Source: Circinella umbellata (Eukaryota > Mucoromycota > Mucoromycetes > Mucorales > Lichtheimiaceae). Taken from it: a stretch of DNA of 64,000 bases. The translations under genes were made by a program, and so were the position numbers. This document shows positions 51,573-64,000 of the stretch, piece after piece. Below the pieces are notes generated by a model. It did no database searches, was not told where the DNA came from, and saw nothing but the letters and a program-made list of their open reading frames with translations. How positions within the stretch are numbered: the first letter of the stretch is position 1; every line of letters begins with the position of its first letter. The stretch is taken from the NCBI GenBank assembly GCA_025093555.1, contig JAIWNF010000073.1, positions 62,001 through 126,000 of the forward strand, read 5' to 3'.

Positions 51573-54500
51573 TTTTTTTTTTGTCTCTCTTATTATTGTT
51601 TGTTTTCAATGGCGTTGTTGTAATGTTAACTTGGAAGTAGTTGAAAAAAATAAGTAGTTCCAAAATATAGAAGTTTGAATAGGTTAAAAACAATTAGATA
51701 TGTATTAAAAATAAAATAATAACCGCAGCAAGCAAAAAAGCTGCAGTTTTTTTTTTCTTATATAAAAAAAAAAATATGGGTTGTAAAAAAGTTATGGAAA
51801 GTAGAAAAAAAAGTGGAGAAACAAGAAGTAAAAAAAAAGTTGGAGACGAAACCAAAAAGAGGTACTTTTTTTTTTTTTGAACCGGAGCTTTTCCTTTTTC
51901 TCTCTGCTTTTTTTTTTTTGTTTTGTTTATAAGTGGACGATCCAAAGGGGAGAAAAGAGAGAGAGACAATCTTTGGGGGGAGGTTGGGGGAGAGGGAGAA
52001 GGAAGGAGAAACTAGAAGAAGAGTAAGAAGAGTAAGAAGAAGAAAAAAGAAGATGATTGTTTGGTTAGTTGATTTGTGTATAATAAAATGTCTTCTTATG
52101 TGGTTGGTTCATTATTACATATAATGATTATATATGACAACAATTCCTTATAAAATAAAAGAACAATTTGTAGTCCATTATTATAATAGATACTATTGAA
52201 CAGGGTCCATTATTAATATTCCTAGATATAACAATCGTACAGACACACACAGCACACATGTATCCATTCATCCTCGTGGGTATCATTTATAAACAAATAT
52301 CTTTCTTTTTGATTATTTGTTGATACACATGATTTTCCTTTTGGTTCCAGGTAAAAAAACAATCAACATACACCCCAACGTGCTAATCAATCTTTCACAT
52401 CATTGGTATTCATAATGTATCATATAGTAGGGTGATTATAACTTTTTTTTTCTCCTTATTTATTATATTATAAAGACACTATCTTATGTATTATTCCCAT
52501 TCATAAAAAAAAAACTCCTCATTTTCTTTCCCTCCTATAAAAAAATCTGTTTCATATAATTTGTTAATAAAGTTGTGGGTCGATCCAAAATTTCTTTTTT
52601 GAAGTCTTGGCTTTCCCTTTTCAGATGAGAAAAAAAAGGAGAGTAAAAATATTGTATCACCATCACCCTGGACTTTATTGGTTTTGGACCCGCGGTTCAT
52701 ATAAATTGCGCCACTAAGGGTTATAAGGGTAAAAAAAAAAAGATGACCACATACAACATAATAAAAAGTAGAAGAGGTCCTTTTTTACTATTTTTAATTC
52801 CTGAGAAAAAAAATAAAAATATATATAAAAAAAAATAACGGTGAATATATACATTTATATATCTAAATATATATTTATATGCGTTTATATTATTTATATA
52901 TGCATGTACCAATTATTATACACCTATTAGTATGAACCAATATCTTCTTTTTTTTTTCTTCGGCTCCCCCCACTTACAATCTCTTTTTTTTCATGCAAGA
53001 TTAATACAAGTTTATTGCTGACCTCAGCCTTTTTTTAATTTGATACATAATTCATTTCCCATTTTTGCTAATTATATCATGATTGTCAATGCGTCAAAAA
53101 ATATTACGTACGTATTTTTTTTTTTTTGGCCCAGCAATGACGAGATCAATGAATTGATAACAAAAAAAAAAAAAAAAAAAGGTTACAACCTTTTAACTTT
53201 TTATAGTAAAGACTTGAAGAAAATATAATAATTCTTTAAATTTGAGTTGCGTTGCCTGGGGAATATAAGGTTACCATGGTAATTTTTCCGTTACTAGGTT
53301 TTTATTTTATTTTTTATTTTTGCGTTGATGTTTTGAGACCATTTTTTCTTTTCTTTTTTTTTTTTTTTTGGCACTTTTAATATTTATATAATGTTTTGAT
53401 CCTTTGAAAAAAAAAACTTATAAAACAAAAAAGGTATAAATTTTTATAGACAAACATATTTCGGATGCTTGATTCATCCAATACGTACAAATTTCTTTTG
53501 ACTCACTGTTGAACTGATTTGTTCTTCATGATAACAATATTAAGCTCAACCGTAATAATGTTTGATCATATACCATAATACGTATCTGACTTTGCCTTTG
53601 ACTAAAAATTATTTTTATGAGATTGAGAAATGAAGAATCGGGAGCCAAGGTAAATGCACTTGCAGTTACGTTGTTTCACAAAACTACGGTAAATGAGCTG
53701 ATTTATATTTGTCACATTATCAAGTAATATCTTTTCAAATTTTTCTTTTTATCAAAAATTCGATGAAATGTTCTATACATATTCTAATGCGGGGCATTTA
53801 ACACTGTTGTTACCCATTATTTTGCTGTTTTTGTTTCTTCTTATTACTTTGTTGCAGCTTGTGGCTTTCAAAGGGACAACAACAAGTTCGCATATGGTAC
53901 CGAGAATAGAAATGGATACATTACATTCCAAAAGAATTACAGCTCAAGCAAGACTTTTTCTCTTGGGTTGACTAAAAACTACAATGTATAGGAAGGCTTA
54001 AACTTAATTCATCGATAAACTCAAATGGTTAACGAATTAAATTCAGGATTATTGCTCTAACGATAAATTAACTTTGCGCGTTTATCCAGTGACATCTTGG
54101 ACATATTGCTAGCTTTTCATGATTCTTTAAGGCTAGATCCGCTTTGTCGACAAAGGTATATATGGAGACCCGTTCGGTGGTTATCGAATTTCTCAACCAT
54201 AGCATCCTGAGGATTCGAAGAGTACTCCCAGCAGTGTGTTTATCAGTAATCGATAAGACATTCAGTGATAATGTCCAACTAAAAGTAAAACTGCTCTTTG
54301 CAGTAATATCAGTCTCAATAACATTGTCAAAAAAAATGTAAACTGTTCAACAAGACAAACGTAATAATACTAACCTAGTAACGGAAAAATTACTGGCCCA
54401 AATCTTTTTTGTTTTCCGGCAAAAAATCCTACCAATAAAGCTATTTTAATTAATGAATCAAAGATTATTATCGCTCTTTTGTGGATAATAATATTCGAGC

Positions 54501-54734
54501 AAGTTGATACTAATGGGCTGTATAAATTGGTATACCGTATTTTATATCATTTATTTTAGCAGGATGGTTTTAATAGTGTATAATTAATTAAATGAATATC
54601 ATTCATAAGAAGCTATTATAAATATTAAATAAATCGCACAGTTTTTTGATGAAGTCCGATTAGTGGTAGCAAACCCCCTAAAATCAATTATTATATGTTC
54701 TTATGTTTTTGTACTATAAATAAGCGACTACGTA

Positions 54735-54750
54735 TACGTCTATAGACGTA
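54735..54750. repeat. Perfect 16-bp palindrome TACGTCTATAGACGTA
   Basis: The 16 bases are an exact reverse complement of themselves and include two ACGT cores. GACT and AGTC flank it at unequal distance. This could be a dimeric factor site; no gene lies within 3 kb. Confidence 0.6.
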
Positions 54751-55626
54751 AGTCACTTCGTATCTCATTATAAATAAAAGTTTTTTTACATACATTTTAA
54801 TACATATCTTTTCTTTTAATAAGACTTTTACCAGTCATCGGGTTTCTTGTCTTTGTCTGGAACGGAAATTATAGGCATTTAACTTAAATACGTACCTCTG
54901 AAGGCGCAAAGGCTTCCAATAACCGAACACTCTGCTTTGAATGAATATCGCCATTGTCCACAAGTTTCGATCATCAAAATGAAACAGCATCTATATCGGC
55001 CCGAAGAAATAAGTAAAGAACAGTAGCAGTAATTGGGTATTCCCACGAAGCAAATAAATAATCATGCATCAAAAATGTTACATTGTAAAAAACAGTAATT
55101 AATTACTCGTACCAAAACAAATGAGCAGAGTTAGTAGAGAAGAAGAAAGCATGGTAGAGGCGCTCTTCAACAACTTTATGATCCTAATACGTAAACTCAC
55201 ACGTAAATCCAACCTATTGGTATTTAATAGATTGTTTTGCCAAGATACCCTCAAAACCAGGCTCTTCTGTTATATATATATATCAAAACAGAACTTTATA
55301 AAAACAGCAACAAACGTCACGCTATCGCTTCCCACTGATGAAAGTGCAAATATTGTTATTTATTTATTTACTTTGGTAGCATTGCTAATTGTTACAAAAA
55401 GTCCATGTTTGCTCGTGATTGTGATGGAGCACGCTGGAAAAGTGGGAGTATAAAAAAAATAGAAAGAAATTCTAGTGGTCTAGGTTTGATTACTATCACT
55501 ACTTATAAAGTATACTGCTTGTGTTGTGTATGGATGCCTCTCCAATAACCCTCATATAAATAAAAAATAAGGTCGATGCCGATGTCGATGCATTGGCCCG
55601 GTAATAATTGAGCAGGACATTGATCC

Positions 55627-55652
55627 ATATATATATATATATATATATATAC
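55627..55652. repeat. (TA)n microsatellite
   Basis: About 13 AT dinucleotides. Similar runs occur at 43441-43464 (ceramidase intron), about 19399-19420 (intron or leader of the FHA gene) and 60684-60706. Confidence 0.9.
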
Positions 55653-58113
55653 TAGATGACATACTATAAAATTAGATCTCTCACTCTATACTATGATATT
55701 ACACCATATCTGTGATAATGATACCAATTTTTTGGAAAAAAAATGTTGTTGTTCGATGAACCACTTTATTACATGCTCACGCTACATAAATGATATTATA
55801 ATATGTAATTGACTATGCTATTTGTTTTCTTAACGGCTAATATCAATTATATAAATAAAACATAATATAGTAAGAAGAAACTAAGCAGTAATTATTATTA
55901 TTACAGTATCATACGTAATAGAAGATACAAGCGAATAGTTCACGAAATCAAGCTTAGATATCAATTGCAAATCACTTTCTTATATGTGGTAATAAAATAT
56001 GTAACTAAAAAACGGGAAAAACAATACTATGATATATGAGAAGCGATATTTTTTATTGTGATTATTATCATCAATCAGCTTTTTAAATGGGGGGGGTGGA
56101 GGTTTGATTATGTATAATAATTTTTTTTCATGTTTATATGAACTATTTTGTCATTTATACATTTTGTACGTATACCAATATTAAACTACTGTAATGACAA
56201 TGATACTTAACGTTACTTTTATTTTGAGTATTGTCAAAAATCTAGATTTTGTTGATTAGCTGTGAAGAGGAGCGTTTTTGCGTGCTGAAAAAAATGAGAC
56301 AAAACTATCAAAAAATTACAAGTTTTTTTCGAGCAGCATATAGAACTCCACGCCTGTTACAATGAAGATACAGAATTTCCATCTCGCAATAGTTTGCAAA
56401 TACAGAGACGCGCGTTTATTCAATACTATTAAATATAATGGTTTTATCTTTATGAAGTAGTGGGAACAAGTAAACCCAAAAAATTATAGAATAATAAATG
56501 CATAATACTTCTGTTAGAATTATGTCTGTACAGTACATACAGTATATAGTCAAAACTTCTCCCAATATCTCCAATTATTTGATACCTCTTATCTTTCTGT
56601 CAACCTTTATTCATATTTTATTTGAATGTATTTTTAATTCTACTTTAGTCATCCAAAGGGATATGATTGATGCTATTGTTTACAGGACAAAGTGACTTAC
56701 AAGAATTCAAATATGCATTCCCGTGTTGGTACTAGTTCTGGCTAATCCTATTGTGGTTTGAAAGATTCTGTTTACGTTTATCTTTGATTAATACAGGATC
56801 TTTCTAAATTTGGACTAAACAGCAATAAACCATACGTGCGCATTTGCATGAATTAAAATCAAAAATTAAAAAATTCTTTTAATTCTACTCCTCAGAAGTA
56901 CTTAACATATTTCTGAAAAATTAAAGATCAATTGCAAATATGCTCGCGTTTACTGTCTTATTCCTGTGTTTGGTTTCCAGTAGTCTGTAGCGCGTTTGTT
57001 AGTTCTGAATAAAAAAAATCGTTGTGAGGGTATTATATATTTATATTCACACCAAAAGGTAAAATAAACTCTGGCGCAATAGCATTAAAAATAAACCGGA
57101 GCACTAGGTGGAGTAGTTTGTATTTGCTACCATGGCCATATCAAAATACACTATGGTTGTTATAAGAAGCTTAATTTAGTGGGTAGGTATTACTGCGATA
57201 TTATTTTTAGGTAGAATAATAACAGGAACAGGATATGTTTATTCCCATTGCCTTTCCCTATAACAACAACATTATAATCGTGCTAAGAAAAGTTTACTTG
57301 GTTTCTAGTTATAGTTTTCAGTTACGTATAATAAGCTGTTTATATTTAGAGTTAAAAGCAAGGAATTACTAAAGGGGTCGTAGTATTACGTAGTAATACG
57401 AGAATGAGTCTGAACTCGCGTAAATGTCGTGATTACTTACAGTAGTATGGTTAAATCCGTATTGCTTTTTTTTTCTGTGTGAATATGATACGTACGTACT
57501 AAAACTAATCGTATACTTAAATATAATAAAAAAACAAATGTAAGTGTATGATACGTAAGTTTTTAAACAGTCGTAACTCATGAAGGATAAAAAATAAAAC
57601 GACCATTATTATATCTTTTTCAATATTACCATGTTCATATATGAAACATTCTACATATCAGCCGGCTTGGCGAAAGGTTACGCCACACTAGTATTTTATT
57701 TTATTTTAACAAAAATATCAATAGCTTTATATTCACACCGTTCCATAACCCACATTCTTTTTTTATTTGAAAAATACGTTAACAGATTAATACTTATTTC
57801 TTTTTTGGATTCGATACTTATACTATCTTGATAATTAACAGAAAAAAAAGATAATTATGATTATTATTTTTACTATGAAAGATATTCAATGGTTGCCGTT
57901 TTTTGTTATAATAGTAAAATAAATAAAAAAGTAAGCAAAGAAAGACAAACACAAATAAATAATTTGTGTAACTTATACATGATTCTTATGCCATTGCAAG
58001 ATAGGAGTTTTTCATTATTTTTCTCTTTCCACTAAAAAAATTATCAGCAATTATCCAAAACCTAGCAGAAAATTTTTACGCTGTTTAGAGTTATCTAAGA
58101 AAAGGCTCTCTCA

Positions 58114-59868
58114 ATGACCTTATCAAAAGACGCCAAAACCTTTGAAGAACAACAAGATCAAGAAGAAATGAATACAAATACGATTAATAAAAACAGTGAA
58201 CGAACTGCACTATTATCATCATCATTGTCAACGATACCAACATCAGAATATGCGAATTACGACAAAATCATATCCCCATCAGCAATAACATCTCACGTAG
58301 ATCATGCAAAGTGGTTAATACAAAAGTGCACTCCTTTATTGATCACGAGTTTGCTTCATCAAGTTATCAAATGGATTATTATCATCTCAGCAGGACATCT
58401 GGTATTTTTTTTTAGATACGTAACTTTCACCAAAATGTCATTTTTTTTATCTAATATCTTATTTTAATAGGGTCCGGTCGAACTTGGCGCTATAGCACTT
58501 GCACATGTTTTTGAAAATCTATCATCGAAATTGACCGCCTGGAGTTTCAGAAATGCTTTGAGTACCTTGTGTTCCCAAGCATGGACAGGTGCCGAAAATA
58601 AATCTTTGGTTGGCGTATATCTTCAACGTGGTTATGTTCTGTATTTTCTTATGAATATTCCAATTGGCGTTATATGGGCATGCTCTGGTTATATTTTCAA
58701 GTTGTTAAAACAAGATCAAGATGTTTCTCAATCAACAGGTTAGTTTTTAATATAGTTAACGACGCAGTAAAATAAATAAATAAAATACACATGATAAGAC
58801 ATGTACGGAGAGAGTTACTTTATAAAATGTTTTTTACTCACTAATCTTTATATAGAAACCTATTTACTATATCAGTTTCCAGGTTACATTGCGCATGGCT
58901 GTTATGTTTTACTTATGGGTTACCTTCAAACACAAGGGGTCATGCAAGCCACAGTTTTCGTCTTGACACTTTCGTTACCACTCCATTTGGCCTTCAACTA
59001 TATTCTTGTATATTATATTAATTTGGGAATTGTTGGTATATCTCTTGGATTAACTCTGTATTATTTCGCGACACTTGGATTATTAGCATTATATGCAGCA
59101 AAAATTGAAGGATATCATGGCTGGGGCGGTTGGAGTCGCCAATGTTTACAAGAATGGAGCCCCATATTACGTTATTATCTTCCAGCAAGCGTTGGTTCGC
59201 TTTGGGGAATGATTAGCGAAGCCGTTATTACATTCAGTGTCTCTTATCTTGGTAATACTGAATTGGCTGCACAAGCTATCTTGTTACGAAGCAGTTTAAC
59301 GTTGTTTGCTCCTGGCCGCGCATTAAAGAATGTACTTGCTACCCGTATTGGAAATCAATTGGGTATTGGGTCTCCAAACGATGCCAGACGCGCGTATTTT
59401 GTTGGTGGTTGTATAGGACTTGTATTAGGAATTTTTTATACACTTGTACTGATGGTATGTCAAAATTCATATGCATACATGTTTACGTCAGACGATAATG
59501 TGGCAGCCGCGGTATCGTCCGTGATTCCGGTCTTTGCTGTGACGCAAACGGTTGATATGTTTAGGTCGCTTACGTTCGGTGTCTTACAAGGTGTTGGACG
59601 TCAAAAAGAGCTTGCAATAATATCTTTCCTTTCAGACTTTGTATTCGCACTTCCCCTCTGTTACATTTTTACGTTTCGGTTGAATGGAGGTCTCATTGGA
59701 CTATGGTCTGGTATTGCTTGTGGTTACTTTGTTACTGCTATTGTACAAATCTTGTATATTTTTGTCAAGATTGATTGGATCATTGAATCAGAACGCGCTA
59801 GAAAGTGTATAGCGGTTCAACAAGACAAACTCAACGACAGAACTGCAAGAAGGAATAGTTTAGACTAG
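58114..59868 (+). CDS. MATE family transporter
   Basis: Multidrug and toxic compound extrusion antiporter of the plasma or vacuolar membrane. Exons: 58114-58401, 58471-58738, 58856-59868; about 522 residues. A hydrophilic N-terminal region of about 65 residues precedes the first membrane segment. The 12-helix core shows the two MATE repeats: ISAGHLGPVELGAIALAHV, AWSFRNALSTLCSQAWTGA (family CSQA-G signature), LYQFPGYIAHGCYVLLMGYLQTQG, then YYLPASVGSLWGMISE, SYLGNTELAAQAILL, ATRIGNQLGIG and FGVLQGVGRQKELA. It ends with a short basic tail. The substrate cannot be read from sequence. The gene stands alone between two gene-poor stretches. Confidence 0.95.
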
Positions 59869-62666
59869 CCTCAAGAGCAGGAACAAAGAGAGCAATGCTA
59901 ACTACAGGCAATGACAAAAACTTTTCCACATATGTATAGTTTACTTTTATTAATTTTTCAGTAATGGTAAAATAACGTGTATAATCTATATAATTAGTTA
60001 TTTCCCAATTTCGTATCATATAATACGTAATAAATATCTTCTCACATAATATGTAGTTATTCGTGTCTATATTCGACTGGCGAAAAATATTATGTAGTAA
60101 ATTAAGCATAGTGCTGGTACTGCCACTAATCGCATTATATGCAGATTTGTGTCAATTCTCCCCTGTAGAACATGAGATTAATACAGGGAGAAATGTTATA
60201 TGATAACTATTTATGAGTTAACAATTGTTATGTAATAACGAATAAATTTGACCCGATTGACAAATTTTACTAAATGGGGTGGTATGCGGTTTTATTTACT
60301 CCTTTTGTTAATATGTCCTTTTTTCCTATAATGTTCATATAGAAAAAAGTATAAGCTTATTTATATGGTGATTTAGTAGGTTACTGGAAATCGGCTTACC
60401 GCTTTTGTCATCGCAGTAGCATTAGCGTAAGTACTTCTTTTTATTAATAATATTAATACTATACACTCAATCATTTTGAGTAAATATATAAAGAACAAAT
60501 TTGAAACAGGGAGGTACATGTGATTCATCTTTTTTTATGTCTTACAATTCATATCTACTTATCGTCGCTTCTTCAATGAGCTTATTATGTAACATACTTA
60601 GTAATTTGGTGATGTTTAAAAACTGTTGCTCTTTAACATTATTATTTATCGTTTTTGAGTTAATAATTTTGTAATATTAAGTATTATATATATATATATA
60701 TATATAGAACAACTGCAAAGATGTTAAATTGCAGACGTGGTTGTTGCAGAGATTGGGGTCCAGTGCAATACAAGTTTCATAATTCTGCTACTTCGTATAA
60801 ATGTGTTGTGCGATATTTTTCGGTAGCATTCAGGCCGGTAATATCTGAAGGAATACATACGTCATAGATTAACATATATGTATTCGTTTTCATTCTGTAT
60901 TAAGCTCGGCATTTGCTTTTATAGACAAGGAAGTCATAGTATGTGAATGCAGCTCAACTACTCATATTCTTGCCTTATACTTTAATTTTTTCTAATGTAT
61001 GTTTAATAATAATTCTCAATAAAGCATATTGATTGATGTTATTATCATACACGATTAACAATAATGAGAACAAAACGAGGACTTGTATTATCAAACTATG
61101 TATAGAAATTATTTCATGACCGTTGTTAGCAGCTAAGTGTATTTTATATTATTTATCCGGTGCTTTCCCCAATACATGGTGGTACATATCAAACTAGTTA
61201 TATAATTTTACGATCGACGGTTGTGTCGAGAAAGGCGTAAACAACACAGAATCGACAGACCAGATAATTGATGTAAGCCTGGATACAAGATTACTAGAAC
61301 TATTGGATGTATGTAGTATACGGTTTCTCATTTCTCGCTACTTTGCTTTTTCATGAGTGAATACGTGAGTTAAATATCAAAATGTATGTTACATTAATAA
61401 AACTGTAATCTGATCCAATTTTTTTCCTGATTATATAATTTATTTTACATTACCTTACTATTACGTACCAATTGATTATTTGTTTTGAGTTTTTGTGACA
61501 TATGTGATTACAAGAACTCAAATAAGAAAATGGTAGAAACAAAGAAAAAAAATTACCACGTGAAGGTAATTGGAATGGCGATGCGAATGACTAAAATCAT
61601 GAATAACCCATATATATGCCATGGTACCGCAGCGTACCGTCTAGTCACATACGTACAAACTAAAATGAGATACGTATTATATTGAAGATTACAAAAAGTA
61701 CAAAATATTTCTCCATTTGTAAAAACATTCAGGTTTTGTATTACATCTTAATTAATAGTTTACAATACATGTGTAACTTATTTCTTAAAAGCCGTTAATA
61801 TGCTGGGTCTCATTGATGTCGGTTTTGTTCTTTTTTACTTGATGGAACACATAGTAGTTCTAGTGGCAAAACTCAATAAAGTTCTTTATTACAGTGGGTG
61901 CTACGACTCAAATAATATATAATCCTTGATATAAAAAAGGTGTGCAGCCTTTTGAGTTTAAAAAAGTATGAGCTGGTGATGAAGAGATGAGGAAAATTGA
62001 CTGAAAACAAAAACAGGGTGTAGCTTATACTCTTTACGAAAGCTTACATAAACAAAAAGATCTACCAGATGATTATGTATAATCCAAAGAAAAAAACAGA
62101 TATTCTCCGAACCACTAGAAGTGTGGGAGAAAGAAGGTTGGTAACATCAATTACATGGTATAAAATACTAAATTTACTTATTACGTAACATCATGTACAG
62201 CCATGTTCAGTAGAAGCTGTCAGTGAGTGGGAAGAAACATGTGCATAGTAGTTCGTGTGTCAGTCTAATTTTTTACCTATATTAAATCTCATAGTGAGCT
62301 ACCAATTTTTGATCTATGGCAATAGTAGCAGTACTGTGGTACTACCTAACTTTAGTATTATACTGTTATACTCGAATTCATTACTTTTTTTTTTATTTTC
62401 TCCCAAGTATTATTTGCCATAGTAACTGTTTAATCTTTAGCCTTACTTGGAAAAGAAACTTCTTCAAGATGATACTTGTTGGACAAAATAAAAATCAATT
62501 TATTAACTTTTATATTATAGTATCAATAGTTTCACAGATAATTTTTGAAAAATATATAAAAGAACAGAATCAAAATGAGCTTGAATTGTAAATATCGTTC
62601 CCAAGACAAACAGAAAACAAGCAGCGAGCCTTTATTTTTAATAACCTTTTCTCCAAATCATTTATT
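59869..62666. other. 2.8-kb gene-poor region
   Basis: AT-rich DNA between the MATE and GH12 genes with a (TA)n run at 60684-60706 and several TACGTA palindromes. A 48-codon ATG frame at 60721-60867 starts MLNCRRGCCRDWG just after an AG; it is too short to support. No RNA gene was recognised. Confidence 0.6.
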
Positions 62667-63625
62667 ATGCAACTCAAAAAGACAATTATTGGATTTACTA
62701 CTCTTGCTACTGCTGCTAGTGTTGCATTAGCCTCCCCTTTGATGAAACGTGATGAATTCTGTGGCCAATGGGACACTGAAGAAAGTGGCAACTTTAAGAT
62801 GTAAGTATATTTTTTTCTTTTTATAATTTGTTGTTGAAATAATATATTTTATAATAATAATCAACATATATTAAAAAATGTTTCGTTTTTATTTTATATG
62901 TCTTATAAACCAATTAGTTGGAACAATCTTTGGGGTCAAGATAGCGGTAGTGGTTCTCAATGTACTGAAGTTCTCAACGTTAAAGATAGCACCATTTCAT
63001 GGAAAACATCGTGGAGCTGGTCTGGTGGCAAAAACAGTGTAAAATCATACGCTAATGCTGAATACTTATTTGATCCTGTTCAACTTTCTGGCCTCTCCAG
63101 CATTCCTTTTACTTGGAACTGGAAATATACTGGTGGTGGCGATCCCTTTATTTGTAATGTTTCATTTGACATTTGGACTGCGTCCAATGACAGTGATGAT
63201 TATGAATATGAAATCATGATTTGGCTTGCAGCTATTGGTGGTGCTGGTCCCTTGGGTAATGAAGTTGGAAAATTTAGCTATGGGGGTATTGAATGGAGTT
63301 TGTATAAAGGTACCAATGGTGTTCAGCCCGTTTATAGCTTTATTGCTGGTAGTAAAGTTGAGAACATGGATAGTGATGCTTTCCCCTTCCTTTCTCATCT
63401 TGTTGAAAAGGGTTATTTGTCCAATGACCAGTATCTGCGTTCTGTTCAGGTAATACATATATATATAATATTATATCAAATTTAAATTACCAAACAAATA
63501 AGAACATTATTACGTACTAACTGGACATTAATTACTATACTATGTATGTATAGGCGGGAACTGAGCCATTCGAGGGCACAGATGCTGTTTTGGAAACCTC
63601 TACTTATAAAGTTCAAATCAAATAA
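62667..63625 (+). CDS. Secreted glycoside hydrolase family 12 endoglucanase
   Basis: Extracellular beta-1,4-glucanase/xyloglucanase. Exons: 62667-62800, 62918-63449, 63554-63625; 245 residues. Residues 1-22 form a signal peptide (TIIGFTTLATAASVALA), followed by SPLMKR, a kexin-type dibasic site. The mature enzyme begins DEFCGQWDTEESGNF. The GH12 jelly-roll landmarks are NNLWGQDSGSGSQC, SWSWSGGKNSVKSYANAEY, the nucleophile Glu in YEYEIMIWL, VQPVYSFIAG and the acid/base Glu in AGTEPFEGTD. Two Cys near the start may form the usual disulfide. There is no cellulose-binding module. It sits alone next to gene-poor DNA, and no other plant-polymer enzyme is nearby. Confidence 0.96.
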
Positions 63626-64000
63626 TTTATTACGTACAATAGTAAAAAAGAAAAGACCTATTACATAAAATAGTTTTTTATACATGATATAATAATCGCT
63701 TTCTTTTACAATGTGTCTTTTATTACTTCTTTCAAATTTGCTATACTTTATTCATTTATCTATAAATGTCTTACTCTATGTCTTACTTTCTTTTTCTTTT
63801 TTGTACGACATTTAACGATCTATGCTACTTCCAAACTTATTCAAAATTGTCTTGATCAAAATATTCACGAGCAATTTGGTAAATATAATCCCTAGATACT
63901 TTACTTGTGGCTATGATCTGTGTCATTCAGAGGCAGATTTTTTTTCAGACTATAATAATGATGTATTAATACAATAAAGGTGTATCCATGCGTATAATGG
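63626..64000. other. 3' flank of the GH12 gene
   Basis: AT-rich sequence up to the window edge. A short frame at 63713-63895 has no recognisable product. Confidence 0.6.

Larger units (their letters stand above)
51573..58113. other. 6.5-kb gene-poor region
   Basis: The longest stretch without a supported gene. The first 1.9 kb is rich in homopolymers and purine runs (51930-52060 is GA-rich). From 53.5 kb on it is AT-rich with many TACGTA palindromes, a perfect 16-bp palindrome at 54735-54750 and a (TA)n run at 55627-55652. Segments at 53768-53971, 54144-54341 and 55121-55453 are open and not pure AT, but match nothing I recognise. They could be relics or long noncoding transcripts. Confidence 0.55.

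Noticed and set aside
53768..55453. Frames of 65-110 codons in the gene-poor block
   Set aside because: No recognisable motifs, no consistent splice joins to neighbouring frames, and composition close to background.
57369..57831. Short frames upstream of the MATE gene
   Set aside because: They are AT-rich, hydrophobic by composition, and unconnected to the MATE start at 58114.

Overview
The window is nuclear DNA from an early-diverging filamentous fungus, most likely Mucoromycota, order Mucorales. Supporting signs are AT-rich sequence, genes packed with short introns (5' GTAAG/GTAAA/GTAAT, 3' usually TAG, CTAAT/CTAAC-like branch sites), proteins rich in poly-Gln, poly-Asn and poly-Ser, a GDP-L-fucose synthase (fucose is a known wall sugar of this group), and a Mei2-like RNA-binding protein. 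I cannot name the species. All gene models below were assembled by eye from exon reading frames and splice sites. Phases were checked exon by exon, but individual coordinates may be off by a base or so.

Layout. 1-12 kb is gene-dense: a PIK1/PI4KB-type phosphatidylinositol 4-kinase (minus strand, its last exon beyond the left edge), then on the plus strand a bacterial-type mitochondrial prolyl-tRNA synthetase and a Mei2-like protein. 12-18 kb is gene-poor. It holds a decayed, unrecognised coding segment, a hairpin with a 22-bp tandem repeat, a 9-bp satellite, one intronless NmrA-like gene and two inverted repeats. 18-27.4 kb carries four plus-strand genes: VPS60/CHMP5 (ESCRT-III), an FHL1-like FHA-domain protein, GDP-L-fucose synthase and a TPS2-type trehalose-6-phosphate phosphatase. 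27.6-38.7 kb carries clathrin heavy chain and a large low-complexity protein with two ubiquitin-binding-like motifs, both on the minus strand. After a 2.8-kb gap come LSM7 (plus), neutral ceramidase, a Ysc84-domain protein and a Ser/Thr kinase (all minus). From 51.6 to 58.1 kb I see no gene I can support. The right end has a MATE transporter and a secreted GH12 endoglucanase, separated by another gene-poor stretch.

There is no operon logic here. Several genes nevertheless fall into membrane traffic and lipid signalling: Golgi PI4P synthesis (PIK1), clathrin coats, ESCRT-III (VPS60), actin/endocytosis (Ysc84 domain), sphingolipid turnover (ceramidase), and possibly the ubiquitin-binding-like protein. 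Others serve carbohydrate metabolism: trehalose, GDP-fucose and cellulose/xyloglucan hydrolysis. I did not find a convincing novel multigene system. The most informative unexplained items are the 1183-residue protein with MIU-like repeats and an unassigned C-terminal domain, the decayed coding segment near 13.5-14.1 kb, the structured repeats at 14.5 and 17.6 kb, and the excess of the palindrome TACGTA in gene-poor DNA.
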